Assembly: GCF_028583425.1 (NCBI RefSeq)
Contig: NC_072801.1
Span: 59,783,766-59,847,765 of the forward strand
Length of the DNA stretch: 64,000 nucleotides
Reading direction: 5' to 3'
Origin: Eublepharis macularius
Taxonomy: Eukaryota; Chordata; Lepidosauria; Squamata; Eublepharidae
Shown here: piece by piece, positions 12,031-23,698 of the stretch
Position numbering within the stretch: position 1 is the first letter of the stretch
Layout of the letters: each line of letters begins with the position of its first letter
Program-made: the position numbers and the translations under genes
Notes under the pieces: generated by a model
Database searches by the model: none
Told to the model about the DNA's origin: nothing
What the model saw: only the letters and a program-made list of their open reading frames with translations

Positions 12031-12184
12031 TTCCTGGCACCTCCCCAGACAGTCTGCTGGGAACAGCACCCTTTGGCTGCAGCCGGCAGCGCCCGCACCT
12101 CTGCCCCACCCAGAATGCTTTCTGGCTCTTTTGATTTGCATCTCTGCACCACTGCCACCACACATGCACTTCACTGGCACGGGA

Positions 12185-14126
12185 TTCATAATCAAGCTCT
12201 GCGTTAGCCTGGAGGGCCAGGACCTTTGAAATGCTATTTGAACTGGAACTGCAAGCGCTCCGGGTGCAGCTTCATGAAAACAAATCCAAGAGAGATCACG
12301 AGCCAGCTCGATAAGACAGGCAGACTGGGGAGGGGAGGGGCTGGTCAGCTCAATGCTCCTCTTCCCAGTACTGGTAAGGTGAACTTTAAGTGACTACTTT
12401 GATTTTCGGACCAGGAAGATGGGGAATTGGTTTGTTGTCATTTGAAAGGGCTTGCACTGAGCAAAACTTCCTGTCTAAAAAATTCTTAAGGGTGCTGAGA
12501 CCTCAACTGAGTGGGAGATTGCTTGACCTCCGAGCATAGGAAGATCTTGTTCAACTTGAAACTATAATCAGTTCACAAAGAAAGCTGCTGTGTGCTTTGG
12601 GCTGTCCCCTGAGCTGTGTAGGGAAACAGTCCACTAGAAGAAATGAGACCAAATCGAAGCTTGGAGATACTTTGTAGTTCACACAAGAGATCTCAATGTT
12701 TGGCTGATGGCCAAACATTGCCAAAATCTGGACTCTATTGTCAGCCTGCTTGTATTGTATTACCCAAATAGGCATTCTCCTAATTAATTGGGGGAATTAG
12801 CTTTAAAGAAGACAAGCAAGATCAGGTAACTAGGATTTTCCACCTACGTTCACAGGGAATATTCCATTATGGAACTCTCAAATAAGCCCTGCAAACATCC
12901 AAACTGCCTCCAAATCAATGGCTTAATGGCTGCCTCTGGAGATGGACAATGGAGTTGGGAGAGGCTTCCAAAGGCGGAGTATAGGCATTAATGGTACTTG
13001 ATGATTTATTGAGCACCAGATGGGAAAAGCTACTAGGTTTGCTGAATAGCTTTGGTGTTGCTTGATTAGGGGAAGCGAAGTTGATGTTGACAGAATGATT
13101 CAGGAGCTTCCTTGATGCCTCATCATTTTAAGTTATGCACCTTCAGGGAGTAGAGGGGTGCCCCTCCCTCAGAGCCAGCCCCCTGCAAGGGGCCGGGCCC
13201 ATGGATGCCTGAGGGGGTCAGGGCGCTGGGCATGCCAGTGAGCTCTGCCGCCACCTGCCACGGGCCAGGGGGTGTGGGCATGTACAGATGGGGGTGCAGC
13301 CCTTGATATTATACAGCTCCTGGACGCAGTGGGCCATGATCCTGGGGTGAAGTGGGGTTGGCCTTGGATGCTGCAGTCCCTCTGCCTCCTTCTATAGGAT
13401 GGCGTGCTTTGGACAGATTGTATCCTGCCCCTACAAGCTTCCCCATCCAAACTCCCTGATTGGTGGGACAATATAATAAAGACTGGTTTCTGTGCAATGG
13501 GTGTCTGTGTTTATTGCCTTGGGGTGGGGTGGGGCCTGGGCCTCTGTGTCTGCATGTTGGTGGCTGGCTCTGGCTAACCCTCCACCAAGGCACCACTCGG
13601 TGACACAGAGCAGAACCACAAGTGACAAAAGGCACAGATTGGACACTTGTCTGCTTCCCTCAAGTTTTGATGGGAAATGTAGGCAGCTTGGCGGAATGCT
13701 GGACAAGTGACAGTTGAAAAGTCCATTGGACAGCAGTCAGAGAGCGAAGCTGCGAGACCAGGATGCCTACATTTCCCATCAAAACTTGAGGGAAGCAGAC
13801 AAGTGTCCAATCTGTGCCTTTTGTCACTTGTGGTTCTGCTCTGAGCCCTGCTGCCAGGAATGACTGCTGCCTGGTTCAGGGCTCCCTGGGTTCCTCGTGG
13901 CAGGGTCCCTGACCATCCCATGCCAACATCTCTGGATGCGGCCACCACGGTCTTGACACTGCATTGGGCAAATGGGGGAGTGGCTCCTCAGACCACGCCT
14001 ACCCCTCTCCTTCCTGATTGTGAGCTCTGCCCAACACACGGGCCGGGGTGGTCTGCCGGCATGGGCATGGTCTGCCTGTTGCTCTGGAGGCTGCCCAAGA
14101 TCATGGGCTGCCCACTGGCTGCACCT
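12185..14126. repeat. 1942-bp direct repeat, second copy
   Basis: Second copy of the block at 10089-12030, separated from it by 154 bp (12031-12184). It ends abruptly at GCTGCACCT, where the first copy continues TTCCTGG and this one continues ACAGAGATAG. The lack of visible divergence implies either a very recent duplication or an assembly duplication. Confidence 0.92.
13608..13841. mobile_element. 234-bp palindromic MITE, copy 2
   Basis: Copy carried along by the 2096-bp-offset direct repeat; same orientation and sequence as 11512-11745. Confidence 0.85.
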
Positions 14127-15110
14127 ACAGAGATAGCTGGCCAGCCAGCCCCATTGTTCCCTATGATGGGAACCAACTGCACAACAAAGAATAAAACAAG
14201 AACAACACAAAATAAAGTTTTTAAAAAATTATTTTCTCCCTTCCAAAGTACAAGTAGGCAAAGCATTATGACACATTACACCAGCAGTCCCCCACACAGA
14301 AAAATAACACAACTCACTTAACATCAGAGAATCACAAAGCACGATTCCTGTCAAAAACACTTTATTTCTTGAACAGCTTTAGGTTACACATAATGTGTCA
14401 TAATGCTTTGCCTGTGGTTCAGGTGCTCTTTCACAGGGACCAGCTGGCACTCAGAAGTGTGCCCACCATTGTGGCACCCCTGGGCTGTGCAGAATTGCCC
14501 AGGGAAAGAGAGTTTAGAAGTTCCCAGCATAGGGAACAAAGGGAGAGGGCTGGCCTTTGCCAGCCTGTTCCTGGGGTTATGGGTGTGGGGCAGGTGGGGG
14601 TGGATTTGGGTCTGTGAGGGGCTAATGTGGGGATTTGGGTCTGTGTGTGGCAGCTGGGGGGAATTGGGTTTGTGTGGAGCTGTAAGGGGTGGAATTTAGG
14701 GGCTGAGAGGACCTACTTGGGGAGGCCATGAAATGGCCCCCCCAAGTGGGAGCAGGCTGAGCCTTGGTGGGGGGTGGGAGGAGGGGTGGGAGAAGGGCCC
14801 CAGAGGGTTGGGGGGCATTTTGCATGCAAAATGCCACCCCTGGCAACACAAGCCTCCCCCAGCTGTCAGTGGTAGAGATTAGAGCACCTACTTGGGGAGG
14901 CCATGAAATGGCCCCCCCAAGTGGGAGCAGGCTGAGCCTTGGTGGGGGGTGGGAGGAGGGGTGGGAGAAGGGCCCCTGAGGGTAAGGGGGCATTTTGCAT
15001 GCAAAATGCCACCCCTGGCAAAGGAAGCCTGCTTCTTCATTTTTTCCCCATAGGAAATAATGAAGAAGATGCTCCTTTATGGGAGGATGGGGGGACCTGC
15101 TTTGGGGGGC
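14127..15110. repeat. Unidentified repeat with about 177-bp tandem units
   Basis: Two strong units near 14708-14850 and 14885-15025 share CCTACTTGGGGAGGCCATGA, GTGGGAGCAGGCTGAGCC and GCATTTTGCATGCAAAATGC. A weaker third unit lies near 15090. The upstream part (14127-14700) holds a self-inverse segment around GCAAAGCATTATGACACAT (about 14255 and 14395). No coding domain is recognised and no family name can be assigned. Confidence 0.55.
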
Positions 15111-15179
15111 CATAACATGGCCCCCCAAAGTCCAATCTGTCTGAAACCTGGGTGGTTGTTAGAGAAGGGTTAGAGGAAG

Positions 15180-15427
15180 TTCCCCACCAATTTTGGGCTT
15201 ATTCGGTGGGAAGATGCCTCCCCCAGACGTCCGGGAAGACGGAGGCATTTTCCCATTGAAAAGCCGAATGAAAGACGAAAGAATCCCGAAACGTTTCGGC
15301 TTTTTTCTTTCGGCTACCCGAAACGTTTCGGGATTCCCCGAAACGTTTCGGCATTCCCTGAAAGAAGCCGAAACACTTTTGTTTCGGCATTCTTTCGGCA
15401 TTCTGAATGCCGAAACGCACATCCCTA
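15180..15427. mobile_element. Palindrome-rich DNA element, GAAACGTTTCGG motif
   Basis: The word CCGAAACGTTTCGG occurs several times, together with inverse CGAAAG/CTTTCGG runs. The right end CACATCCCTA resembles hAT-like termini. The left terminus is unclear. Non-coding. Confidence 0.5.
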
Positions 15428-16697
15428 CATTTTACCATCGTTGGTGGACTTGTAACAAAGTGAAAAAGTTTGGTCATAATTACATATGTTAATGTTACAT
15501 ATGTTAATGCAGAGAATCCTAGAGGTTAATCTAGAATTTAAACCAGAGTTTTATTTGTTGGGAATTATGGATAAAAAATTGGAAAAAGAGTACGGAATTT
15601 TAATTTTACATATAGTAACAGTGGCACAGCTTTTATATGCTCAAAAATTGAAGTGAAAGGATCTACCTTCATTGGAACATTAGACTGGAAAGATGATGGA
15701 CTTAGCTGAGATGGCCAAATTCACAGCACTAATTAGAGACAAGACACTGTCTATATTCATGACAAAAGCACCTGCAAATGAATAAATATACACACTTCTA
15801 ATAATATTATCACAATATCTTAAGATCTTTAAAGTGCTTCATGCTACAAATGTACAAAGAATCAATACTCAAACAACGTTCCTGCAAGGAAGTCCCTAGG
15901 GTATCATAAGTCCTTCACTGCCGTGTTTTCTTGCTTGAAGAGCTGAAGCCCAAGGTCGGGATCCCAGGAGAACATGGCACAACAGCCAAATGGAAAAGAC
16001 CTGTTGAATCTTTTTCACTTTTTCTTTTATATTCCAGGTGAAAATCAAGAAAATAGGAGGAAAAAGGCCCCAGAGCAGGGCTCCCCTCACTCGACTCACA
16101 AGTAAATGTGGCACAGCTGCTGACTTGAAATTAACATTCTTAAATCTGCTCTCTTTTTTCTTACAGGTTGAGTCAAGAAGACAAAAGGGAAAGGCCCAGC
16201 CGGGTCTCCCCTGGCTCGGCTCTACAAGCTGCCGGCTTTATAACTCAGCTTGTTTCAGGATGCACAATCTTCATCAGGAGCCGCTCTTGTATCACCACAG
16301 CAGTCTTGAAACTCTATGACTGAACCACAAGCATTCATGAGCAGAAATTCAATGCACAAACCGAATTTTGTGAGAGACTAAGAAAAATGAATTAATGATT
16401 TGTGAGTTTGATTTTTAAGAATAAGGATTTGGGATACTAAGAAGATGAGATATAGAAAAAGGATGTTAATTAAACCACAAGCTGATTGACACTAAAGCAG
16501 GAAGTGTTGTAGGGGAAAAACTGTAACAGGCTGCTGGGTTTTTTACCTTGCTGTTTAGGCCTCTGTTAGCTCTTTGTAGTTGTGCTATTGTTATGTTATG
16601 TTTTATTTTTCTTCATTTACTCTCTCTTTTAACTTCACCATAATAAAAATAAAATATAAAATTTAAGTGTAAGCTTTTGATCTAAACGTTCTTAGGT
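15428..16697. other. No recognisable feature
   Basis: AT-rich sequence without a conserved frame. Two short ATTCCAGGTGAAAATC / TTACAGGTTGAGTC stretches look like exon borders, but no protein family is recognised. A possible LTR-like stretch near 16507-16690 (an A-rich AATAAAAATAAAATA segment) borders the copia fossil; its identity is unproved. Confidence 0.4.
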
Positions 16698-17237
16698 GAC
16701 GCATGCTGGGTTTACAGTCATACCACAACTCAAATGGTGTCCTACTTGCACCTTTATGTTTTGCAGGTAGGTAGCAGTATTGACAGCTTTTCCCTAGTAT
16801 TCTTCAGGTTGCTCTGCCTAGTATTCTTCAGGTTGCTCTGCTTCACAGAGCATACTTCTGCACATTTCAGTGAGAGTGTTTCTTTCTTTCTGAAATTCCA
16901 TTGTTTTCTGGTATATATGAGACTGTGAGATGATGCTCTATTCCTTCTGCTGCTAGGAAGCTTGTCCTTTCCCACCTATTCACCTCTATTGTCCATCCAG
17001 ATTGCTAATGGGGTTTTTTTGGAATCTGTTGTTCACCATCGCCAAATACAGTTTGAGTTTCTCCAGTACTTGGCTTTTCTCCCTTATTAGGTAGTTCACA
17101 GTACATCTTGAAAAGCCATCAGTAAATGTCAGTACATACTTATTTCCACTTGGTGTCACTGTTGTTATGGGTCCACAGACATCAAAGTGAATGAGTTCCA
17201 GTGGTCTCTTGGTTTGGCTTTCACTCTGTTTGTTGAA
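16698..17237. repeat. 540-bp copia segment, left copy
   Basis: Matches 17856-18395 at an offset of 1158 bp, essentially identical, from GTGACGCATGCTGGG to CTCTGTTTGTTGAAGC. The two copies bracket the gypsy gag fragment. Confidence 0.9.
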
Positions 17238-17851
17238 GCGGCTTGGGCCTCTCCGGTCAAGTAAGGGCCAATGATGAAGGCCCACTGGGCCTGCGGCCAG
17301 CCTGCCGCCTCCGCCGTGCGTTCAAAGGCCTCCAAAAAGGCATCTACGTCGTCTTCTGGCCCTAACTTGGCCAGGTGAAAGGGCGGGCGGGGGTTGGCGC
17401 CTCCCCCGCCCCCACCGGCACCGGCCCCTGCCTGGGCCAGGGTCTGTTGGAGTCCCCGGATCAGGGCCGCCTGAGCGTCTTGCTGCTGGCGGGCGAGAGC
17501 GGCCTGGGCATCCAGCTGCTGCTGGGCCACCTCCTTCAGCAGCTGGCCCTGATGCTCCGTGAGCCACTGCCCGAACTGGGTGAGATCCATGGCAGGGCTG
17601 GCCAGGGGTGTCTCTCCGCTCGGCTTCTGCAGCACTGCCGGGCGTATAAGGATACGGGAGCTGCTCCAGCCTGCGGGGGTGGGTAGGTGCGGAAGCGGGT
17701 GCCTCACGGGTCCGCCGGTGCCTGCTTTCTCCACCAGTTTGTGAGGCCCCGCCCCGCCCCCAACCGCGCCCTCCTCGTGCTCCGCCGTCCCTTCCTTTGC
17801 CTCCAGGGGGAGGGGTGAGTTCCCTCTGCCTCAGACTGGGCTGACGCATGC
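17238..17851 (-). mobile_element. Ty3/gypsy-type gag fragment inside the copia fossil
   Basis: The minus strand shows a gag-like segment with MDLTQFGQWLTEHQ, a Gln/Ala-rich coiled region and DVDAFLEAFERTAEAAGW, typical of Ty3/gypsy gag proteins in vertebrates. It is much more GC-rich than the copia sequence on both sides. Only the 5' end of the element is present. It is a fossil fragment. Confidence 0.75.
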
Positions 17852-17855
17852 TGGT

Positions 17856-18395
17856 GACGCATGCTGGGTTTACAGTCATACCACAACTCAAATGGTGTCC
17901 TACTTGCACCTTTATGTTTTGCAGGTAGGTAGCAGTATTGACAGCTTTTCCCTAGTATTCTTCAGGTTGCTCTGCCTAGTATTCTTCAGGTTGCTCTGCT
18001 TCACAGAGCATACTTCTGCACATTTCAGTGAGAGTGTTTCTTTCTTTCTGAAATTCCATTGTTTTCTGGTATATATGAGACTGTGAGATGATGCTCTATT
18101 CCTTCTGCTGCTAGGAAGCTTGTCCTTTCCCACCTATTCACCTCTATTGTCCATCCAGATTGCTAATGGGGTTTTTTTGGAATCTGTTGTTCACCATCGC
18201 CAAATACAGTTTGAGTTTCTCCAGTACTTGGCTTTTCTCCCTTATTAGGTAGTTCACAGTACATCTTGAAAAGCCATCAGTAAATGTCAGTACATACTTA
18301 TTTCCACTTGGTGTCACTGTTGTTATGGGTCCACAGACATCAAAGTGAATGAGTTCCAGTGGTCTCTTGGTTTGGCTTTCACTCTGTTTGTTGAA
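17856..18395. repeat. 540-bp copia segment, right copy
   Basis: Right-hand copy of 16698-17237. It continues into further copia sequence after GAAGC, whereas the left copy continues into the gypsy piece. Confidence 0.9.
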
Positions 18396-18680
18396 GCTTA
18401 GTCCGGTCTCCTTTGCTTCAATGCAACATGTACATTTCTCTGCATCAGGACACTTTCTCATTTGCATATCCTTTGTTAGAGTCTGCCTTTCAAGTTGGCT
18501 TATTGCTTCAATATCCCTATGAGAAAAACATCTGTGCCACAGTCTTGAGCAGCCTTTGTGGTTGCAAAATTCGCCTTTCTTTTATAACATTCAAGCCTAT
18601 ACAAGTCTTCACTTAAGTAGCTTGAGCAATCGAAACAGTTTCATCTGTGATAAAACATTTCTTTCCATTAAACACAGTCT

Positions 18681-18924
18681 GCCCCCCTTATCCCACACCA
18701 GCTAAAAGTGCCAAAGGGGTGGCAACGTATGACTTACCATTTGTGGCTGTCGTACGGCTAAGTGTGTTGGGTTGGGGAAAGCAATGGTGAACTACCCTGT
18801 AAAAACTTCACTGCGAGACTTTGCAGATCTCTCTTGACGCGCTATAGGACAGAAAGGCCTGGAGGAGGATGATCTACGGAGTAGCCGGTGGTCGGACGCG
18901 ACTGTGTGGCTTGGATCGGATCGG
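18681..18924. mobile_element. Unidentified 244-bp insertion with 11-bp TSD
   Basis: Flanked by AAACACAGTCT at 18670-18680 and 18925-18935. The insert starts GCCCCCCTTATCCC and ends with a short GGATCGGATCGG run. It contains GTGGTCGGACGCGACTG. The size and long target duplication suit a SINE-like retroposon, but I cannot place it in a known family. Confidence 0.65.
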
Positions 18925-19779
18925 AAACACAGTCTACACTCCTTTTCTTCCCATAGTACGTACAGAAAGCAAGCGGTTTTTCAGCTGTGGTACATAGAGG
19001 CAGTCTTTTACAAGCACTTCCCTAACTTCGCCACCAGGGAGTGTACAGTACAATGTCCCACTCCCAATCCCTTCAAAAGTAATTAAAGCACCATTAGCCA
19101 TATACAAATTTTGTTTGTGTTCATTCAACACTTCAAAGAAATCTTTATGTGAACTGCAGCCTGAGTGCACATACCAGATTGATTCATCTACATGCCCCGA
19201 AGCAATGAGCAAGCTTTTCTTGCCCAGCCCATAATTAGCTGGCCGATCACTAGCATTAAGTGAGGTTCTCGAAGCACCTTTGAATGGCAGTCTTTTGTTC
19301 TGTGGTTTATGGCCTTACCTTTGTGATTCAAGTAAAGTACAGTTTCGTTTGATGTGCCTTTTTCCTCCACACGACTGGCAGAAGAAATCTCTTTGCTGTA
19401 ACTTTTAAAGCGATTTCATATGATTCATTTTTTAAAAAAATTTCTTTGCACAATCTCTCTTCCTCAAGAAAAGAAATAATACCTAGAAGAGAATTGTGGT
19501 CTTCTGATTCAATTGCATGGACCACATTCTCATAGCTTTAGGGTAAGCTTATCAAAATCAACACTATCATATCCTGATCTGGAATCTCTTTGCCTGCTAG
19601 ACTCAATCATTGGGCTAAATCAATCATTTTGTCTAGGTGGCATCTGAGATCATCTCTCTCTCTCATCCTGTCTCATTTTTGCAAGTACATCTGAGTTTTT
19701 AATGAGGACTTTACATGCAATCTCCCTAGCTTTTCACAGACCTGCTTAGCTATTTGCATATTTATCACCCTTAATAGCT

Positions 19780-20419
19780 GACAGTCACTTAGAACTGAAA
19801 CAAGGGAAGCTCTTTGTAAGGGGTTTGTAACCCCTCAAAGTAGCTTCCAGCAGACAGTCCAGTTTTTGCCACTGTGAAGAGAACATGACATGAAAGGGGG
19901 AGACCCATGGGTCATGCCTTTCCTGGGGTGCAATCTCTCTGAAACTCTCTGAAGACCTGGTATTGGACATTGGGAAGGTCAGTTTGTAACCCCTCAAAGT
20001 CCAGTTTTTGCCACTGTGAAGAAAAAATGACATGAAAGGGGAAGACTTTTTCTCGGGGTGCAATCTCTCTGGAACTTGGGGGGTCTTCAGAGGACAGTGA
20101 GGACCATTTCCCCCGCAAATTTGGTGGTTATTGTACATTGGGAAGGTCAGTTTGTAACTCCTCAATTAGCTTCCAGCAGAAGTCCAGTTTTTGCCACTGT
20201 GAAGAGAAAATGACATGAAAGGGGGAGACCCATGGACTCTCCTTTCCCCAGCTCAAGTTCAGCTCAGTCCCAAGGGGGCTGTTCTGGCTCCCATGAACCT
20301 CTAACTACGAACATGTTCGTGAACATGTCATGTCCGTCGATGTTCGTGAATCCCTGTTCATAGATGGCAACAAACAACTAACATCATGTTCGGTTTTTTT
20401 CCTGTTCGTGCCCATCTCT
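19780..20419. repeat. Tandem-repeat-bearing hAT-like debris
   Basis: Three related units of roughly 120-180 bp share CCAGTTTTTGCCACTGTGAA and ATGACATGAAAGGGG. They are followed by a stretch rich in GTTCGTGAAC-type palindromes and ending TGCCCATCTCTA, the same terminus as the element at 61581-62398. The left terminus is not found. Confidence 0.5.
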
Positions 20420-22160
20420 AGTTGTAACCAATACATGTGTTTAATCCATCCTCGTTTCAGAAAACAATTTCCCTCTCCCTTCCTCAGCAACAAACATTTC
20501 AAATCCAGTTCGTGCCTCTTCTGCAAGCCCTTCCCTCTCCCTTCCTCAGCAACAAATGTTTCAAATCCAGTTCGTGCCTCTTCTGCAAGCCCTTCTCAGT
20601 TATGACCTGACTTGGGAAGTTTAATTTCCTTCTGATGATTCTACTGTCAGCAGAAGTTTATCTTATTTCCAGTGGAATTGATCTCACCTAGAGCCATCTA
20701 ACATGGCATAGCTTCAAGAAATTACCCACCACCATCAGCTGTGTATGAGTGTGCATGCGTGCATGCTTGGCTTTTCCTCTCATCAGTGTTGAGGCATTTT
20801 TGACGGCTCTGATGAAAGATCCTTTCCCTCAGCCACGGGCTTTGGGGTGGTTGTCAGGGAAAAATAAGGAAGACTCTTGATTTCTTTTTTCTAGGATAGT
20901 TCTATCTGGGAAGGATGTTGTTGGGGAAAATTTATACTAATGTATATAAAAGGCAATTTTAAAAGTAGAGCTCTGCATGAGCACTTTTTTAAAAAAAGTT
21001 AATACTCAGCACCAAGAAAACTTGTTTCCTCATATAAAATACAAAGTTAGGATATTGGCACTGATTATTCTTCAAGGTGGTGTTTTATTTCACCATAATG
21101 AAGTTTACTTTGTAATCCCAACATATTTTGTAAAATTAAGGGGAGGGGTGACTTTACAGGTCTCTCCATTCTGTTTCAAGTCTCAAGGCTGAACCCTGGG
21201 GCATGTTATTGGTTGCATGATTGAAAGAAGACGGCTGACAGAACGAAGAGGAATGCACACCCTACACAAGCAACAGGGCTTCAGGGAGGGCCTTCTCTTC
21301 TCTTTGTTGGAGACATCTGGTGGTTGGTTTGTGGTGAGATGATTTGCCTGTGGAAGGTTGCCTGTCCTGTAACTGGAAACGCCTCTTCCACTTGCAAAGT
21401 GTTTGTGGATTTCTTTTAAGACTTAACTGGTGGGAATGGCAGGAAATAAATCTTGTAAACAAACAAATAAATCTCATGATGTACATCCGTGTGTGTGTGT
21501 TTATATCCCTTCTTTTTAGTTCTCAGTTAAGGCCTCAGGCTAGAAGCTGATTATAATAATATCCAAAGAACAACCCCTTGTTTAAAAGTCCGGCTAAAAA
21601 GAAATGTTTTGACCTGGTGATGCTCAAGGTGAAAGGCATTCCACAGATCTGGTGGTCCCCTCATCCTCCCTGCAGGCATGGAGAGCAAGGACATCTTAAC
21701 TGGGTGGCTGGACAATATGAGAGGAGGTGGTCCTTTAAGGAGCCCATTTATGGCCTTGGAGGAAAAAAACCAACACTCTGCATTGATTGGGGCCAGGAAC
21801 AGACAGACAGCTAGTAGAGCACTCTGGGCATAGGGGTGAGATGATCCCTGTATTCAGCCCCTTACTCTCTTCTGCTTCCAATATATATTAGGTTAGCAAC
21901 TATAAAGAAAATATGAGGTTGAGAGTAGTAGATACAGGTAGGTGAGTGAACTTGAATGATAAGATCATGGCCAAAGTGGTGACTCCCATCTTCTGCTTCA
22001 AGCACTCCAAGAGAAAGAATACCGGTAAGAAATTTTCAATTCCATTCATTGTGGAAAGTGTTGCAAACACATTGAGGTTCTCCCTGTTCTTGTCCCATCA
22101 CAGCTTGTTCAGACATTGTATCACCTATCCTAGTGGGGACCGAAGGGGCATCCCAAGCCT
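20420..22160 (+). pseudogene. Unit B intron 1-intron 2 remnant, exon 2 deleted
   Basis: 20420-21500 aligns with intron 1 of unit D (about 55250-56220), and 21510-22160 aligns with intron 2 of D and C. The junction near 21500-21515 (gtgtgtttatatccc then ttctcagttaagg) skips the stretch that holds exon 2 in D (56285-56329). A 62-bp tandem duplication (20468-20529 and 20530-20592) is internal. Confidence 0.7.
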
Positions 22161-22164
22161 CTGA

Positions 22165-23100
22165 AACAGAGTGGGGTGAATTAACGTCACCCAATTGTCC
22201 CTCACTGCTCTCTTGGATAGATTTGGACCCCCATGTGTTCTTGCCAGACACCTTCCCCTCCTCCCTGGCTTGTTAGTGGACTTTCCTATCCTCTCACTGC
22301 TCCCAGCCTACACCCCCCGCCCCCAGCAATCCAGATGTCTGGGTTTCCCTAGGCAGTCATACCTATCGGTGTCTCACCTCCAGCCCTGCTGGAGTCTCCT
22401 GCTGATTGCGTCCAGCCTGCTCCTTGCCTTTGTCTGCCTGGCTGCACCCTGCCTGCTTCTCCCTATCATATGCCTGACAGCCATGGCGTTACTGCCCTGG
22501 GGATCACCCTGCGGCCAGCCACCCTCTCCATCTGACCCATGCTGCCAGGCCTCTGGCTGGGGCTAGGCTGCTCTGATAGCCCTACCTCATCTGCCCGCTC
22601 AAGAGTCAGGCTGTCATCTTGCTCTGGATCTCCCCAGCCCCAGCCCCAACCCCAACCCACCACTTGAGACAGGGAAAGCCCATCAGATTTGCCCCCTGCT
22701 CCTTCCTTTGCCCACTCGGCTGTGGGTCTTGCCCAACACTACAGCTGTGGACAAATGGCCATGGAGATCCCGTGGCTGCTGGGTGGCCTTTCTGGACTCT
22801 GATCAGGGCTGGCCTCTGGGGCTCCCCCTGTCCCTGCCCCCACCCTGAAGTGGGGAGGGCCCATCAACTTTGCTGCCTGCTGCTCCCTTTGCTTCTCAGC
22901 CATGGGTCTTGCCCAGTGCCACAGCTGTGGAACTGGTGGCCATGGGGACCCTGTGGCTGCTGGACAGACTGCCGGGTTTCTTACTGGCCACTGCAGCCTT
23001 CACCACCATACCCTCAGCTCCACTGAGTGCCCTGGCCTCTCCACCTATCACTGTGGCCTCCTTGACATTCTGAGGCACCGCCATCTCTGAGAAAGTTGCC
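22165..23100. repeat. GC-rich segment shared by units B and D
   Basis: Matches 57190-57890 in D and is absent from intron 2 of C and E. It holds internal repeats around CCATGGGTCTTGCCCAGTGC and GACCCTGTGGCTGCTGG. The frames on both strands are hydrophobic or low-complexity and differ between copies, so no gene is called. Confidence 0.6.
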
Positions 23101-23244
23101 TTGCTGATGGGCTCTGGCAGGGAAGTCACGTGCGGGGTGCCCAGGGAGCGCAACCCCAGGAGGCCTCCCTGGTGCCAGACGCACACCAAAGGAAATATAC
23201 TGTTGATGGAAAGTAGGATTGTCAGACCTTTTCTGGCCTGGCCT

Positions 23245-23482
23245 GAGAGCCAGTTTGGTGTAGTGGTTAAGAGTGGCAGGACTCTAATCTGATTCCCCAC
23301 TCCTCCACTTGAAGCCAGCTGGGTGACCTTGGGCAGGTCACAGCTTCTAGGAGCTCTCTCATCCACACCCACCTCACAGGGTGTTTGTTCTTGTGGAGAT
23401 AATAATGAGGTAAACCTCTCTGAGTGAGTGTTAAGTCATCCTGAAGGGTGGTATATAAATTGAATGTTATTGTTGTTATTCG
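23245..23482 (+). repeat. tRNA-derived SINE (Sauria-type)
   Basis: Starts GAGAGCCAGTTTGGTGTAGTGG (box A region), passes a box B-like GATTCCCCACTC, and ends GAAGGGTGGTATATAAAT followed by a TTGTT tail. This layout and 3' end suit the squamate Sauria SINE family. Second copy at 44528. Confidence 0.8.
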
Positions 23483-23698
23483 TATTATCTGAAACATAAT
23501 CAACAATAAGCAGAGGTCACATGTTATTATTGACTGGCCTTGCTAAGCTGATACAAGTTTCCACCAGAGACCTAAGTATCAACCAGATATCAGCATAATA
23601 TGTATTCTCTTCCAAGTAATGCCATCTTTTGCAGTTCTGTAGGTGTTATGTCAGAAAGCTGCAGTTTTTCCATATGAATTGCAACGTTTTTTTAGATG

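Larger units (their letters stand above)
16698..19560 (-). mobile_element. Ty1/copia-type retrotransposon fossil
   Basis: On the minus strand, pieces of a copia polyprotein are legible: a protease-side segment with WYVHSG and LYVPQLKNRLLSV (19212-18934), and an integrase segment with RPLELIHFDVCGPI and GNKYVLTFTDGFSRC (about 18400-18144). It is broken, with several breaks plus two nested insertions: a gypsy gag piece and a 244-bp element. Reverse transcriptase is not seen. Age is uncertain; it lies only in unit B. Confidence 0.8.

Noticed and set aside
11073-12229. Several 70-155-codon frames on both strands, repeated at 13169-14321
   Set aside because: They overlap each other on both strands, follow GC-rich repeat sequence and MITE arms, and are duplicated only because the DNA block is.
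14622-15128. 168-codon minus-strand frame
   Set aside because: Proline- and histidine-rich translation of the GC-rich tandem units; internal repetition mirrors the DNA repeat.
16030-16330. Possible exons of an unknown gene (ATTCCAG/GTGAAAATC, TTACAG/GTTGAGTC)
   Set aside because: Short frames without family resemblance and no matching donors; could equally be repeat sequence.
23245-23300. Possible tRNA gene
   Set aside because: Box A and B words belong to a SINE with the typical TATAAAT 3' end; no cloverleaf closes.
22195-23372. Hydrophobic and low-complexity frames in the GC-rich segment
   Set aside because: The homologous segment in unit D gives different frames, so there is no sign of coding selection.
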